64,000 nucleotides of DNA from CAVWDI01 sp963753725 (GTDB lineage Bacteria; Chloroflexota; Anaerolineae; Anaerolineales; UBA4823): NCBI GenBank assembly GCA_963753725.1, contig CAVWDI010000010.1, positions 682,001-746,000 on the forward strand, read 5' to 3'. Positions 18,744-28,909 of this stretch are shown here, one piece after another. The first letter of the stretch is position 1. Each line of letters begins with the position of its first letter. The position numbers and the translations under genes are program-made. A model generated the notes under the pieces. The model searched no databases and was not told where the DNA came from. It was given only the letters and a program-made list of their open reading frames with translations.

Positions 18744-19523
18744 ATGCTCCCAGAAGAACGCCACCGTAAAATATTGGACATCATTGCCCGCGACGGTAAT
18801 ATCACGGTCGCGGAAATTTGCGAGATGTTTGATGTATCCGAGATGACCGCCCGCCGCGACCTGCGGATTTTAGACCGGCAGGGTCTGCTCAGGCGAGTGC
18901 ACGGAGGAGCTGTTAGCAGTTTGGGACGCAGCTACGAACCGCCTTACAACCTGCGAGTTACCCACGCGGTAGACGTGAAGCAGGCCATCGGCAGGAAAGC
19001 GGCCGAGATGGTGATCGACGGCGACAGCATCGCCCTGGATGTGGGAACCACAACCCTTGAAGTGGCGCGCGCCCTGCACGGTAAGCGCAACCTGACCATC
19101 ATCACCGCCAGTCTGACGATCGCTAATGAGATCGCCTCCAATTTTTCGCTGGGATCGGATGTCAGGTTGATCTTAACCGGCGGGATTGTGCGTTCGAGCG
19201 AATTTTCGATGATCGGGCACATCGCCGAAGAAGCTTACCGCGATTTTCACGTCGACAAAGCCTTCATCGGGATTGGGGGTTTGAGCCTGGAAGAAGGACT
19301 GACTGAATATAACCTGGAAGATGCGCTGGTGAAAAGGGCGCTGCTTCACAGCGCCCGGGAGAAGTATGTTGTGGCAGGGGGCACCAAACTTGGGCGGGTG
19401 ACATTCGCTACAGTCGGACCGCTGTCTGCCGTCCAATATTTGATCACCGACCAGACGGCGCCGAAGGATATTCTGGAAGATATATCAAAACTGGGTATTG
19501 AAGTATTTGTTGTGGGAAATTAA
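18744..19523 (+). CDS. DeoR/GlpR-family transcriptional regulator
   Basis: This 259-aa DNA-binding regulator has an N-terminal winged HTH (MLPEERHRKILDII, ITVAEICEMFDVSEMTARRDL, then LLRRVHGGAV) and a C-terminal DeoR sensor domain of the ribose-5-phosphate isomerase-like fold (ALDVGTTTLEVARAL, FIGIGGLSLEEGLTEYNLEDALVKRALL). Family members sense phosphorylated sugars and usually repress adjacent sugar genes. It heads the plus-strand locus with FGGY kinase and sugar transporter, consistent with a sugar-phosphate effector. Confidence 0.9.
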   Translation: MLPEERHRKILDIIARDGNITVAEICEMFDVSEMTARRDLRILDRQGLLRRVHGGAVSSLGRSYEPPYNLRVTHAVDVKQAIGRKAAEMVIDGDSIALDVGTTTLEVARALHGKRNLTIITASLTIANEIASNFSLGSDVRLILTGGIVRSSEFSMIGHIAEEAYRDFHVDKAFIGIGGLSLEEGLTEYNLEDALVKRALLHSAREKYVVAGGTKLGRVTFATVGPLSAVQYLITDQTAPKDILEDISKLGIEVFVVGN

Positions 19524-19618
19524 TCAATATTTATTATCCATTTCGATAAAATTTCGCTTTTTATTAATAGCTGCTGAATACCAAATAAACGATAAATCAA
19601 ATTTACATGGAGGAAGTT

Positions 19619-20590
19619 ATGTCAGATCATGAAGCAATAAAAACCATTGTTAGAAGGGTACACACGGATGATATTGGTGGCGCGGCAGATACCGCCATCG
19701 AAGTTATCCAGGCCATGGCAGAATTGGTTAAGGACAGCCGCGCGGACAGCGCGGAGGCGTTAGCCGCGGAAGTCCTGGAGGCTGCCACTGATATCATGCG
19801 TGTCATGCCCTCGTTAGCGCCGCCTATTAATGCGCTGCACAGGTACCTGGGAGCGATGGAAATTGAATTAGAAAATAATCCTTCAACCCAGGAATTGAAA
19901 GAGGTATTAGGTGAGGCCAGCCAAGACTTTTATGCCTGGGCGGAAAGCGCGCTCACCAATGTGGCGCAGTACGGCGCGGAAAAGATTAAAGACGGAGATA
20001 CCGTCTTTACTTACAGCATGAGCTCCACAGTCTGGCGTATATTCAAAGCCGCAAAGAACCAGGGAAAAAATTTCAGTGTGATTGTGACAGAATCGCGCCC
20101 GGCCAATGAAGGTTTGTGGACGATTGATGAAATGCTGAAATATGATGTGCCGGTTTCGGTGAGCATCGATGCCAATGTAGGTGAACTGGTGCCGCAGTGT
20201 GATTCGGTGATGGTTGGTGTGGATGCCGTATCTTCCAGTGGGGATTTGCTTTGTAAAGTCGGAACATACCCGACCGCCCTGGTCGCAAAAGCGCATGCAG
20301 TCCCATTCTATGCGGCTGCCGATTTACTTAAATTTGATCCGACCACGCTGATCGGATTACCCTGGAAGGCTGAATACATCCACCGGCATGAAGTTATCGA
20401 CGACAAATATCCGGAATCTGTAAAAGTGGTAGGCAGTGTGTTTGATGTGACGCCGCCCGCTTTGGTTGAGGCGCTCATCACTGAAATCGGTTTTCTGAAT
20501 CCGGTAGCCTGCTTTAATGTAATGCAGTCCATGAACCTGAGTGAAAAGCTGAATGAAATGCTGGGTTTGTGGGCGCGCGGCGAGCTGTAA
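19619..20590 (+). CDS. eIF2B/MtnA/ribose-bisphosphate isomerase superfamily protein
   Basis: This 323-aa protein has the C-terminal Rossmann-like domain shared by eIF2B alpha/beta/delta, methylthioribose-1-phosphate isomerase and archaeal ribose-1,5-bisphosphate isomerase. Seen: GDTVFTYSMSSTV, VIVTESRPANEGL, a conserved Asp in VMVGVDAVSSSGDLLCKVGTYPTAL, and FDVTPPALVEALITEIG. The isomerases use a Cys in the first motif; here it reads TYSMSS, without Cys, while the catalytic-type Asp is kept. The reaction is therefore unknown, though a phosphosugar isomerase-like role fits the locus. The start is at 19619 because ATGGAGG upstream is the ribosome binding site. Confidence 0.75.
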   Translation: MSDHEAIKTIVRRVHTDDIGGAADTAIEVIQAMAELVKDSRADSAEALAAEVLEAATDIMRVMPSLAPPINALHRYLGAMEIELENNPSTQELKEVLGEASQDFYAWAESALTNVAQYGAEKIKDGDTVFTYSMSSTVWRIFKAAKNQGKNFSVIVTESRPANEGLWTIDEMLKYDVPVSVSIDANVGELVPQCDSVMVGVDAVSSSGDLLCKVGTYPTALVAKAHAVPFYAAADLLKFDPTTLIGLPWKAEYIHRHEVIDDKYPESVKVVGSVFDVTPPALVEALITEIGFLNPVACFNVMQSMNLSEKLNEMLGLWARGEL

Positions 20591-20624
20591 AACGATAGCT
20601 AAATACTAATTGAAAGGAAATAAA

Positions 20625-21696
20625 ATGATCGATAAGCGCTGGGAACAATTAGCGGACATATTAATAAATTATTCTACCCGGACCAAACCAGGCGATAGAG
20701 TGCTGATCACAATGATGGAAATTGATACTTTTCCACTTGCACGAGCAGTGCATGCCCAGGCTGTGAAAGCCGGCGCGCTGCCGCACATCGAGTTTCAATC
20801 CGCCTATCTTGAACGCGATCTAATGCTGTTCGGAAATAAAGATCAGCTGGACTGGATTCCGGATATGATGGCGCAGGGTATGGAATGGGCAGACGTGTAC
20901 GTGGGGTTGAGAGGCGCCAGCAATCCGAGCGAGTCCGCCGGAATTCCACCTGAAAATATCACCGCCCGCAAGCGCGGTCTGGGAGTGATCTCAGGGATGC
21001 GGAATGAGCTGACGCGATGGGTATTGTGCCGGGTTCCAAATGCATCCTTCGCCCAGCAGGCGAAAATGAGCCTGGACGAGATGATGGAATTTTTCTTCAA
21101 CGCCACCCTGAGGGATTGGAGCAAAGAAACTGGACGCTACCAGGAAATCCAAAAGGTGTTTCAGGCGGCGGAAAATGTACAAATTATCGGCGAAGGCACC
21201 GATATAAACTTTTCCACGAAAGGCAGAAATTACGTGATCGCCGATGGAGAATTTAATATGCCGGACGGTGAAATCTTTACCGCGCCGGTGGATGATTTTG
21301 CCGAGGGCGTGGTCTACTTCGAGTTTCCGGGCGTTTATGTCGGCCAGTTGATCGAGGGGATTCAGCTAGAGTTCTCCAAAGGGAAGGTCGTGAAAGCCAG
21401 TGCTAAAACGAACGAAAACCTGCTGCAGGACCTGGTCAATATGGATGAAGGCGCCAGCCGGATTGGGGAGTTCGGTGTTGGTATAAATTTTGGGATCGAC
21501 CGCTTCTGCTACGATATCCTGTACGACGAAAAAATTGGCGGGACAGTCCATCTGGCTTTAGGCAGGGCTTATAAAGAATGCGGCGGTTACAACCATTCAG
21601 CGCTGCATTGGGATATTGTTAAGGATTTACGAAAAGAAGGGCAAGATTCTCCTGGACGGCAAGGTGGTCCTGGAAAACGGAAAATTCTTAATATAA
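20625..21696 (+). CDS. M29-family aminopeptidase, 3' frameshift
   Basis: This is a thermophilic-type metallo-aminopeptidase (AmpS/PepS, M29) releasing N-terminal residues from peptides in the cytoplasm. Likely metal ligands lie in DEGASRIGEFGVG, HLALGRAYKECGGYNHSALHWD. It starts at ATG 20625 with GAAAGGA upstream. The frame called to 21740 ends in an untypical tail. Removing one G from the GGG at 21639-21641 gives GKILLDGKVVLENGKFLI and stop at 21696, the usual family C-terminus. It is followed by a peptide importer, a natural partner. Confidence 0.85.
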
Positions 21697-21844
21697 GTAA
21701 AGTGTTTATACAGGAGGTGAACCAACCAGCGATACGATAAGGAAATTGTATAAAGTCCTGACGATTGAAGATAATAAAAAACAAACTTTCGTTTTAGGCG
21801 AAATAACAGGTTAGATTATTCGATAAAGTGTTACGGAGGAAAAG

Positions 21845-23642
21845 ATGAATAAAAAGCTGCACCCAATTTTGATTTTCGTTTCGCTGTTGGTGTTGTTCAG
21901 CCTTGTTATGAGCGGCTGTGCACAACCGACACAAGCGCCCGCGCCCGAAGAACCGGCTGCGCCGGCTGAAGAAGTTGAAGAGGTTGAAGAAGTAGAAGAA
22001 CCGGCTGAACCCGCAGAACAAGAAGCGGTCGAAGAGCCTGCGGAGGAGGAAATGGCGGAAGAAGCTGAAGAAGCTCCCGAAGCCGAAGAGCAGCCTGAAG
22101 AAGCGCCGCCCCCAGCAGATGCAGGTGGTCCGATCGTGGTCACCTGGTGGTCGGAACCCAACAATGTTGATCCGCACACGTTTGGGACCGACGGCGACAG
22201 CGATGCCCGTTTACAGGGTTTCTCAACTTTGATCGCTAAAAAGATGGAACCCGGTCCCTATCCGGATACCTGGGTTGGCATTACCGGCGATTATGAGCCA
22301 GTAATGGCCGAATCACTGGGAAGAGAACGATGACGGATCGTGGACTTTCAAATTGAAAGAAGACATTGTTTACTCCAACGGTGAAACATTAACCGCTTCG
22401 GATGTCGCTTATACAGTAGAGCGCGGTATGTTGTCGCCAACTTCTTACATGGCTGGCCTGCTCACCTTGGCGGGTATTGATGATCCAGCTCAGGTTGAAG
22501 TAGTTGATGACTACACCGTCAAGTTCAACATCAAACCCGGCGCATCGCCAATTTTCCTTGAACTGCTGTCTGAGTTGAATATGGTTATCCTGGATAAGGA
22601 AACCCTGGACGCCCACGCGACTGAAGAGGATCCATGGGCAACTGAATGGGCGCCGTTGAACATGGTTGGGACAGGTCCTTACGTGCTGGAGAAGGTTGAA
22701 CCGGGCGTAGAATTCATTTACGGCCCAAGCCCCACACATTACGACGCGGCAAACTATCCCAAAAATGACGGCATTGTTATTAAGGTGATCCCCACCGCGG
22801 CAGACCGCATCTTGCTGCTCAAACAGGGTGAAGTTGACGTGCTGCGCGGTATCCCGTATTCAGAAATCGAGGATCTTGAGGCGGATCCGGATATCGATGT
22901 ACTGATCTATCCAAGCATCGATACCCGCAATATTGCGTTAAATCACAACGTAGCGCCATTCGATGATGTTGCTGTTCGCCAGGCGATTTCGTATGCAATT
23001 CCTTATGACGATATCCTGGATGTCGTATGGGCTGGTCATGCCACCCAGCTGAAGAGCGTCATTCCGGAAGGTATGCCGACCAGCGATTCCAGCTTCTATC
23101 CCTTCGAATATGATCCCGAAAAGGCGAAGACCCTATTGGCGGAGGCTGGCTACCCAGATGGATTTGAGACCACACTGTTTGCACGTGCAGACAATCAGGA
23201 TGATCAGGATATCGCAGTCATCGTGCAGGACGCATTGCGCGAGATTGGCGTTACAGTTAACATCGAATCGCTGCTCAGCGCAGCCTATGCTGAACGTCAG
23301 ACAAGCCAACGCGATATGCCGATGTTTTTCTTCGATCTGATTATGTATGTGAACGATCCCTTCTACACAGTTTACTGGCAGGCGACATGCGGTGGGTTTA
23401 TTAATTACGCCAATTCATGCGACCCGGAGATTGATAGGCTGTACCAGGAAGGTCTATTTGAACCGGATCCAGCCGTCCGTGAAGAGATCAGTAAAGAAAT
23501 CCAAAAGCTGCACGTTGAATCAGCCCCGTGGCTGTTCCTAGCTCAGCCTGATTCGGTAACGGCAGTACGTTCAGATATCAAGGGTTGGGCGGAATTCCCA
23601 GACCGCATTGCCCGCTACTGGACGTTGTACAGAGTTGAATAG
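21845..23642 (+). CDS. peptide/nickel-type ABC substrate-binding lipoprotein, frameshifted
   Basis: This is an SBP_bac_5 family solute-binding protein. A lipoprotein signal ends VMSGC (Cys about 24), followed by an exceptionally long Glu/Ala/Pro linker (about 30-90) and the binding domain (VTWWSEPNNVDPH...). The first frame stops at 22333. An extra base near 22314-22317 separates it from the second, which continues WEENDDGSWTFKLKEDIVYSNGE up to 23642. GGAGGAAAAG precedes the ATG. It is the extracytoplasmic component of the permease/ATPase set that follows. The real ligand (oligopeptide or other) is not determined. Confidence 0.85.
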
Positions 23643-23682
23643 AAACCAATAAATAATTTGGAGCTAACAAAAAGTAAGAAGA

Positions 23683-23761
23683 TGTCATTCTGAATAAAGC
23701 GGAGCGAAGTGAAGAATCTAATATTTGAAGTGCTAGACCCTTCGCTCCGCTCAGGGTGACA
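23683..23761. repeat. 79-bp palindromic REP/MITE-like element
   Basis: The element begins TGTCATTCTGA and ends CTCAGGGTGACA. The inner arms GCGGAGCGAAG and CTTCGCTCCGC are exact complements, and AATCTA/TAGACC pairs further in. It lies between the substrate-binding and permease genes of one operon and can fold into a long hairpin. A partial relative is seen near 57327. Confidence 0.7.
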
Positions 23762-23833
23762 ACCTTTTTGGATATCCCCAAATTTTTCGATCAACCGCAA
23801 AACTAGAATACTCACATCGAGTGATATTGATCA

Positions 23834-24844
23834 ATGAGGCTGTTTAAGTTTTACGCCCAACGGACAGGTTTATCGCTGATATCCCTGTTCGGCGCGATAA
23901 CTTTTATCTTTTTCCTGACCCACTTGATGCCCGGGAATCCCATTATCGCGAAAGTAACTATGGCGACACCGGACTATATAGAACAGGTCACGCGCCAACT
24001 GGGTTTGGATAAACCACTGCACGAGCAGTACATTAACTATATGAGTGACCTGGCAAAGGGGGATTTGGGAAAATCATGGGTAACCAACCGCCAGGTGGCG
24101 GACGACTTTCGAGACCGTCTGCCGGCCAGTCTGGAACTGGCGATATACGGCACCATCCTTTCATTAGCGATCGGCATCCCGCTCGGGATCCTGGCCGCAG
24201 TACACCAAAATTCATGGCTTGACCACATAACACGCGTAATCGGAAGCATAGGTGTATCCACACCTGCCTTCTGGTTAGGACTTATCCTGATTTATGTCTT
24301 TTTCTTTAAGTTGGAATGGGCAGCCGCGCCCCTGGGCAGGCTGAGCATGAAATTCACCTCACCTGAGGATGTGACCGGTATCATGACCATCGATACACTG
24401 CTGGCAGGTGATTTAGCGGCCTTTAGGAATGCTGTCTCCCATGTAGTGCTGCCGGCGATAACGCTGGCATTTATCGAGATGCCGATCATCCTGCGCATCA
24501 CGCGCGCCACCATGGTGGATGTGCTCAACCAGGACTATATAACAACAGCCAGGGCGGTTGGTTTGCCTTACCGGCGCATCGTTGTGCAGGATGCGCTCAA
24601 AAATTCAATGATCTCCATACTTACCATCGCTGGGTTGATTTTTGCTTACCTGGTGGCGGGCAGCCTGCTGGTAGAGCGTGTGTTTTCCTGGCCCGGAATC
24701 GGTCTTTACACTTTCCAGGCGTTAACCAACAACGATTATGCCGCCATCCAGGCTTTCATTATATTAACCACCCTGCTATATATTTCAATTAATTGGATCG
24801 TGGATATTTTATACGGCGTGGTTGATCCAAGGGTGAGGACTTAG
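23834..24844 (+). CDS. peptide ABC transporter permease (DppB/OppB type)
   Basis: This 336-aa inner-membrane permease has six TM helices. The N-terminus is typical of DppB (LSLISLFGAITFIFFLTHLMPGNP), and the EAA-like coupling loop is at DYITTARAVGLPYRRIVVQDALKN. It forms the translocation channel with the next gene product. Its stop is one base before the GTG of that gene, a tight operon arrangement. Confidence 0.9.
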   Translation: MRLFKFYAQRTGLSLISLFGAITFIFFLTHLMPGNPIIAKVTMATPDYIEQVTRQLGLDKPLHEQYINYMSDLAKGDLGKSWVTNRQVADDFRDRLPASLELAIYGTILSLAIGIPLGILAAVHQNSWLDHITRVIGSIGVSTPAFWLGLILIYVFFFKLEWAAAPLGRLSMKFTSPEDVTGIMTIDTLLAGDLAAFRNAVSHVVLPAITLAFIEMPIILRITRATMVDVLNQDYITTARAVGLPYRRIVVQDALKNSMISILTIAGLIFAYLVAGSLLVERVFSWPGIGLYTFQALTNNDYAAIQAFIILTTLLYISINWIVDILYGVVDPRVRT

Positions 24845-24845
24845 C

Positions 24846-25757
24846 GTGAGTCAGAGTGAGGCATTGGGTATGGATGGAGGTAAGGGTTCAAGCCCTGAGT
24901 GGGCTATCAATACCCAATCTTCAGCGCCCGAGTGGTGGCTAAAAATACGCTCACACAGGACGGTGATGTTTGGAATCGTGATATTAACGATCATGGTCCT
25001 GATTGCGCTCATCGGTCCGTTTGTGGTGGAAGGCGACCCATTAAAGACCAACTTGAAAGCCAACCGCACGCCTCCAAACGCAGAATATTGGTTCGGCACG
25101 GATGAGGTCGGACGGGATATTTTTGTCAGGGTGATCTATGCCATACGTCTGGACCTGCTGCTGGTTCTGGTGATCGCAGGGATTGCCACGGTTTTGGGAG
25201 CGGGATTGGGACTGTTGTCGGGTTATGTGGGGGGCACCCTGGACCAGGTACTTATGCGGATCACGGACATTATGATGGCATTCCCTGGATTCCTGCTAGC
25301 GATTGCTGTCACGGCGGTTCTCGGAAACAATCTGCGCACGGTAATCCTGGCTTTGGGCATCGCATACGCGCCGGTGGCGATCAGGCTGGTCAGAGCGCAA
25401 GTGCTGACCATGCGCGATTCGCAATTTGTGGAAGCCTCGCGGGCGATCGGCACGCCGGGCTGGCAAATTATGACCTCCCATTTATTTCCGCTTACCCTTT
25501 CAATCCTGCTGGCACAGGCATCCCTTTTCCTGGCGTGGTCCGTATTGGATGTGGCCGGGTTGAGTTTTTTAGGCTTGGGTATCCGTCCACCGACACCCGA
25601 ACTTGGTTCGATGACGGCCGAAGGCGCTGAGTTTATCGTTACCGGAGAGTGGTGGATATCGGTATTTCCGGGTTTGGTAATCATGCTGCTGGCGCTGGCA
25701 TTCACATTATTGGGTGATGGTTTGCGGGATATCTTCGATCCCAGGCACAAAGGATGA
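24846..25757 (+). CDS. peptide ABC transporter permease (DppC/OppC type)
   Basis: This 303-aa permease partner starts at GTG 24846. Seen: the typical GTDEVGRDIFVRVIYAIRLDL motif of DppC proteins, coupling loop QFVEASRAIGTPGWQIMTSHLFP, and several TM helices. The last codons overlap the ATP-binding protein gene by four bases (ATGA). Confidence 0.9.
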   Translation: MSQSEALGMDGGKGSSPEWAINTQSSAPEWWLKIRSHRTVMFGIVILTIMVLIALIGPFVVEGDPLKTNLKANRTPPNAEYWFGTDEVGRDIFVRVIYAIRLDLLLVLVIAGIATVLGAGLGLLSGYVGGTLDQVLMRITDIMMAFPGFLLAIAVTAVLGNNLRTVILALGIAYAPVAIRLVRAQVLTMRDSQFVEASRAIGTPGWQIMTSHLFPLTLSILLAQASLFLAWSVLDVAGLSFLGLGIRPPTPELGSMTAEGAEFIVTGEWWISVFPGLVIMLLALAFTLLGDGLRDIFDPRHKG

Positions 25758-26741
25758 CGGTGGATACAAACGGATCACTCCTGGAACTGCAGAACCTGTC
25801 CATTTGTTTGGATACCCAGCGTGGGCAGGTGGATGTTGTCGACCGTATAAATTTTTCGGTCCCGCGCGGCGTGGCTGTAGGTCTGGTGGGAGAATCCGGC
25901 AGCGGTAAATCGATGACAGCCCTGGCAGTTATGCAGCTGCTGCCGAAGGCGGCCAGTATTGCGGCCGGCCGTATCCTTTTCGAAGATGACGATCTGACTG
26001 CAATGAACGATGACGAGATGCAGAAAGTTCGCGGTTTTAAAGTTTCCCTCATCTTTCAAACTTCAAAGACTTCGTTGAACCCTCTGATGAGGGTAGGCGA
26101 TCAGATCGCGCGTGTGTACGTGCAGCGCCTGGGACTTTCCAAGAAAGAAGCCTGGGACAAAACTGTTGAACTGCTGGGAGCGGTCGGCATTGCCCAGCCG
26201 GACCGCAGGGCGCGCAGTTTCCCTCACCACCTGAGCGGCGGTATGGCTCAGCGGGTGATGATCGGCATGATGCTGGCCTGTAATCCGAGGCTGTTGATTG
26301 CCGACGAGCCGACCACCGGATTGGACGTGACCACCGAAGCCCAGATTCTGGATTTGATCCGCGAGATGCGGGAGGAGCAGGGCATCACTTTGATGTTAAT
26401 CACGCATGACCTGGGTTTGGTTGCATCCAACTGCGAGCAGGTTGGTGTGATGCATGCCGGGCATATTGTTGAGTTCAGCCCGGTGCGAGCGCTGTTCTAC
26501 AATCCTAAACACCCCTATACGCGCATGTTCTTGTCATCCATCCCAAGACCGGACCGGGCTGAGTTATCCGAAATCGACAATGGTGGGTCAGGCGCCTGAC
26601 CCCTACCATCTGCCGACAGAGGGCTGTCGTTTCATCTCGCGCTGTCCAGAACGGATGGAGCGCTGCAGCCAGCCAGTCCCCTGGGTGGATGTGGATGAGG
26701 AACACCAGGTTTTCTGCCACCTGTACCAGGAGACACCATGA
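25754..26741 (+). CDS. peptide ABC transporter ATP-binding protein (DppD/OppD type), frameshifted
   Basis: This ABC ATPase has Walker A GESGSGKS, signature LSGGMAQRV, Walker B LLIADEPT and H-loop ITHD. The frame stops at 26599, but the expected C-terminal oligopeptide/dipeptide domain continues in another frame (APDPYHLPTEGCRFISRCP ... CHLYQETP) to 26741. An extra A at about 26579-26580 explains it. The Cys-rich tail (three or four Cys) is typical of this family. It overlaps the next gene by four bases. Confidence 0.85.
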
Positions 26742-27795
26742 CGGAGACCCTGGTATCCGTAAACGATCTGACCAAGACTTTCGAAGCGCCGGTAGCAGTT
26801 GGCACATCGACCAGCCTGGCCAGCCGGGTGGGAGGTTTTCTGGAGCAGATCAACGTAGAAGAAACCGGTATTGAAGAAGCGGCGGTCAAAGAGGGCGTAA
26901 TCAGGGCTGTGGATGGTCTAGATTTCATCATTTCGGACGGCGAGATTTTAGGCCTGGTCGGGGAAAGCGGCTGCGGAAAATCAACCGTGGCGCGTTGTAT
27001 GCTGCGTTTAATCGACCCGGATGGGGGGAAGATCTGCTTAACGGACGGCCTATTTTGGATTTGAACGGCAAGGATTTGAAAGCTTTCCGGCAGCAAGCTC
27101 AGATGGTATTCCAGGACCCAATGGCATCCCTCAACCCGCGCTTCACCGTCGAAAAAACGCTCACAGAACCGCTGCGTGTCCACAACTTGCCGGCGAACGG
27201 CTCAAGAAAAAAGCGCATCCTCGAATTGGTAGATGCGGTCCACCTGCGGGAGGATCATTTAAATCGCTACCCGCACCAATTAAGCGGCGGCGAGCGTCAG
27301 CGCACGGTCGTTGCCAGGGCGCTGGCGACCAACCCGCGTTTCCTGATCCTGGATGAACCTACCTCTGCGCTGGACGCATCCGCCCGGGTGCACATCATCA
27401 AGCTGCTGCTGGAGTTAAAGTCTCGTTTCGATATGACTTACTTGGTTATCTCGCACGATATCAGTATTATTCGGCATTTGTGCGATCGGGTGATTGTCAT
27501 GTACCTGGGAAGAGCGGTAGAAGTCGCCCGCACAGCAGAATTGATTGAAACCCCGCGCCATCCTTACACACAGGCATTAATGTCGGCGCTGCCCATACCA
27601 GACCCGGATTATATATCCCCGAGGATTCGTCTGCGCGGTGAAGTTATGGATTTACCCAGCACAGGCAGCAGATGCTCATTGGCATCGCGTTGCCATATGG
27701 CGATCGAGGAATGTTCACATACACCGCAGGAGTTGACGCAGATAGAGGAAAATCGCTGGGTGTCGTGCCACCGGGTGAGTGAGGGTCAGATATGA
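26738..27795 (+). CDS. peptide ABC transporter ATP-binding protein (DppF/OppF type), frameshifted
   Basis: This is the second ATPase of the importer. Walker A GESGCGKST lies in the first frame (to 27064). Q-loop MVFQDPMASLNPR, signature LSGGERQR, Walker B FLILDEPTSALD and ISHD lie in the second (to 27795). One base is missing near 27033, where DPDGGKI should run into LLNGRPILDLNGK. An insertion of about 40 residues between the N-terminal strand and Walker A (TSTSLASRVGGFLEQINVEE...) is longer than usual for OppF. Confidence 0.85.
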
Positions 27796-27926
27796 AGGAT
27801 GTGGGCGTGGTGGAAGTCCCAAAAGGAAACAGGCTTTTCAGTTGGATACAGGTTGTATTTGTAGCGCAGGTATCCTTACCTGCGGAGGAAATTCTGCGCA
27901 AGCACGGCCTGCGCACTCCAAATTAA
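27792..27926 (+). CDS. 44-aa small open frame overlapping the OppF stop
   Basis: An ATG overlaps the OppF TGA (ATGA) and the frame runs 44 codons (MKDVGVVEVPKGNRLFSWI ... LRKHGLRTPN). A perfect 8-bp hairpin with a 4-nt loop (CGCAGGTA-TCCT-TACCTGCG) lies within it. I do not recognise the peptide; it may be a real coupled small protein or a remnant. Confidence 0.35.
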   Translation: MKDVGVVEVPKGNRLFSWIQVVFVAQVSLPAEEILRKHGLRTPN

Positions 27927-27950
27927 TAATCATTTTTGAGGAGGTTCAAA

Positions 27951-28361
27951 ATGTCTAAAGAAGAAAGAAATATGGAAGTAGTACGCAGGGCTATCCAGGC
28001 GCTGAACGATCGTGATGTTGATGGATTCCTGTCAAGTTTTACAGAAGACGGGACATCGCATGAGGTATTCTTTCCCGAACCGCTGAACCTGGAGGAATTC
28101 CGCCCCTTTCTGGAGGAATGGCTGAACGCGTATCCCGATGCAAAGATCGAAACCCAGAATATGGTGGCCGAAGGCGATAAAGTGGCGGTCGAGAATATCG
28201 TTAGCGGTACATTTAAGAATGACCTGTCTGGAAACAAGGCAACCGGAAAACACTACCAGGCCAGGGAAGGGGTCTTTTTTGACCTGTCTGACGGAAAGAT
28301 AAAAGCTGAACGAATTTACCTGGATCAAATGCATATCGAAGAACAGCTTGGAATTTCATAA
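27951..28361 (+). CDS. SnoaL-like (NTF2-fold) protein 1
   Basis: This 136-aa NTF2-like/SnoaL-type protein starts at ATG 27951 after GAGGAGG. The pattern NMEVVRRAIQALNDRDVDGFLSSFTEDGTSHE and KVAVENIVSGTFKND..GNKATGKHY is typical of ester/polyketide cyclase-like folds, used as isomerases, cyclases or binding proteins. It is the first of three tandem paralogues; the substrate is unknown. Confidence 0.8.
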   Translation: MSKEERNMEVVRRAIQALNDRDVDGFLSSFTEDGTSHEVFFPEPLNLEEFRPFLEEWLNAYPDAKIETQNMVAEGDKVAVENIVSGTFKNDLSGNKATGKHYQAREGVFFDLSDGKIKAERIYLDQMHIEEQLGIS

Positions 28362-28378
28362 CTGGGAGATTATTCATA

Positions 28379-28792
28379 ATGGGCGCCAAAGAAGAAATGA
28401 ATAAGGAGACTGTACGCAAGGCGATTGAGGCGTTCAACGTGCGGGATCTGGAAGCATATTGGGATTGCCATACAGAGGACACCACTTATCACGAGGTCTA
28501 TTTTACCGAGTCGCAGACAAAAGACCAGATGTCCAAGTTTGTACTCGACCTGTGGGATTCCTATCCTGATTGGATCATTGAAAACAAGAATATGATCGCA
28601 TCTGGGGATAAAGTGGCTATCGAAAACGAGATGTCGGCGACTTTTAAAAATGATCAGGGAGATTTAAAAGCTACCGGAAAGAAGTTCATCATATGGGAAG
28701 GCGTATTTTTTGACATGAAAGACGGCAAGATACAACATATGCGCATGTATATGGACCGTAAATCACAGGAGCAGCAGCTAGGCTTATCTTGA
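28379..28792 (+). CDS. SnoaL-like (NTF2-fold) protein 2
   Basis: This 137-aa paralogue of the preceding gene (NKETVRKAIEAFNVRDLEAYWDCHTEDTTYHE) is more similar to copy 3 than to copy 1. TGGGAGA lies upstream of the ATG, as at the other copies. It probably arose by tandem duplication. Confidence 0.8.
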   Translation: MGAKEEMNKETVRKAIEAFNVRDLEAYWDCHTEDTTYHEVYFTESQTKDQMSKFVLDLWDSYPDWIIENKNMIASGDKVAIENEMSATFKNDQGDLKATGKKFIIWEGVFFDMKDGKIQHMRMYMDRKSQEQQLGLS

Positions 28793-28832
28793 CTAACGGC
28801 CAACCAAACAACACGTGGTCAACCATATAGGA

Positions 28833-28892
28833 ATGGATAAACGCATCTATCTGGATCAAAAACATATCGAAGAACAAATTGGAATTTCATAA
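28833..28892 (+). pseudogene. 3'-end relic of a fourth SnoaL-like gene
   Basis: Twenty codons (MDKRIYLDQKHIEEQIGIS plus TAA) match the end of copy 1 (RIYLDQMHIEEQLGIS) almost exactly. They are followed by the same downstream TGGGAGA motif. This is the remains of an additional tandem copy lost by deletion between copies 2 and 3. Confidence 0.8.
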
Positions 28893-28909
28893 TTGGGAGA
28901 AAAATTAAA

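Noticed and set aside
18313..18764. Two short minus-strand frames in the divergent intergenic region
   Set aside because: No ribosome binding site, no recognisable protein pattern, and one would overlap the DeoR promoter and start.
21930..22120. Glu/Ala-rich repeat in the binding protein as a tandem DNA repeat
   Set aside because: It is a low-complexity lipoprotein linker common in such bacteria; units are not regular at DNA level.
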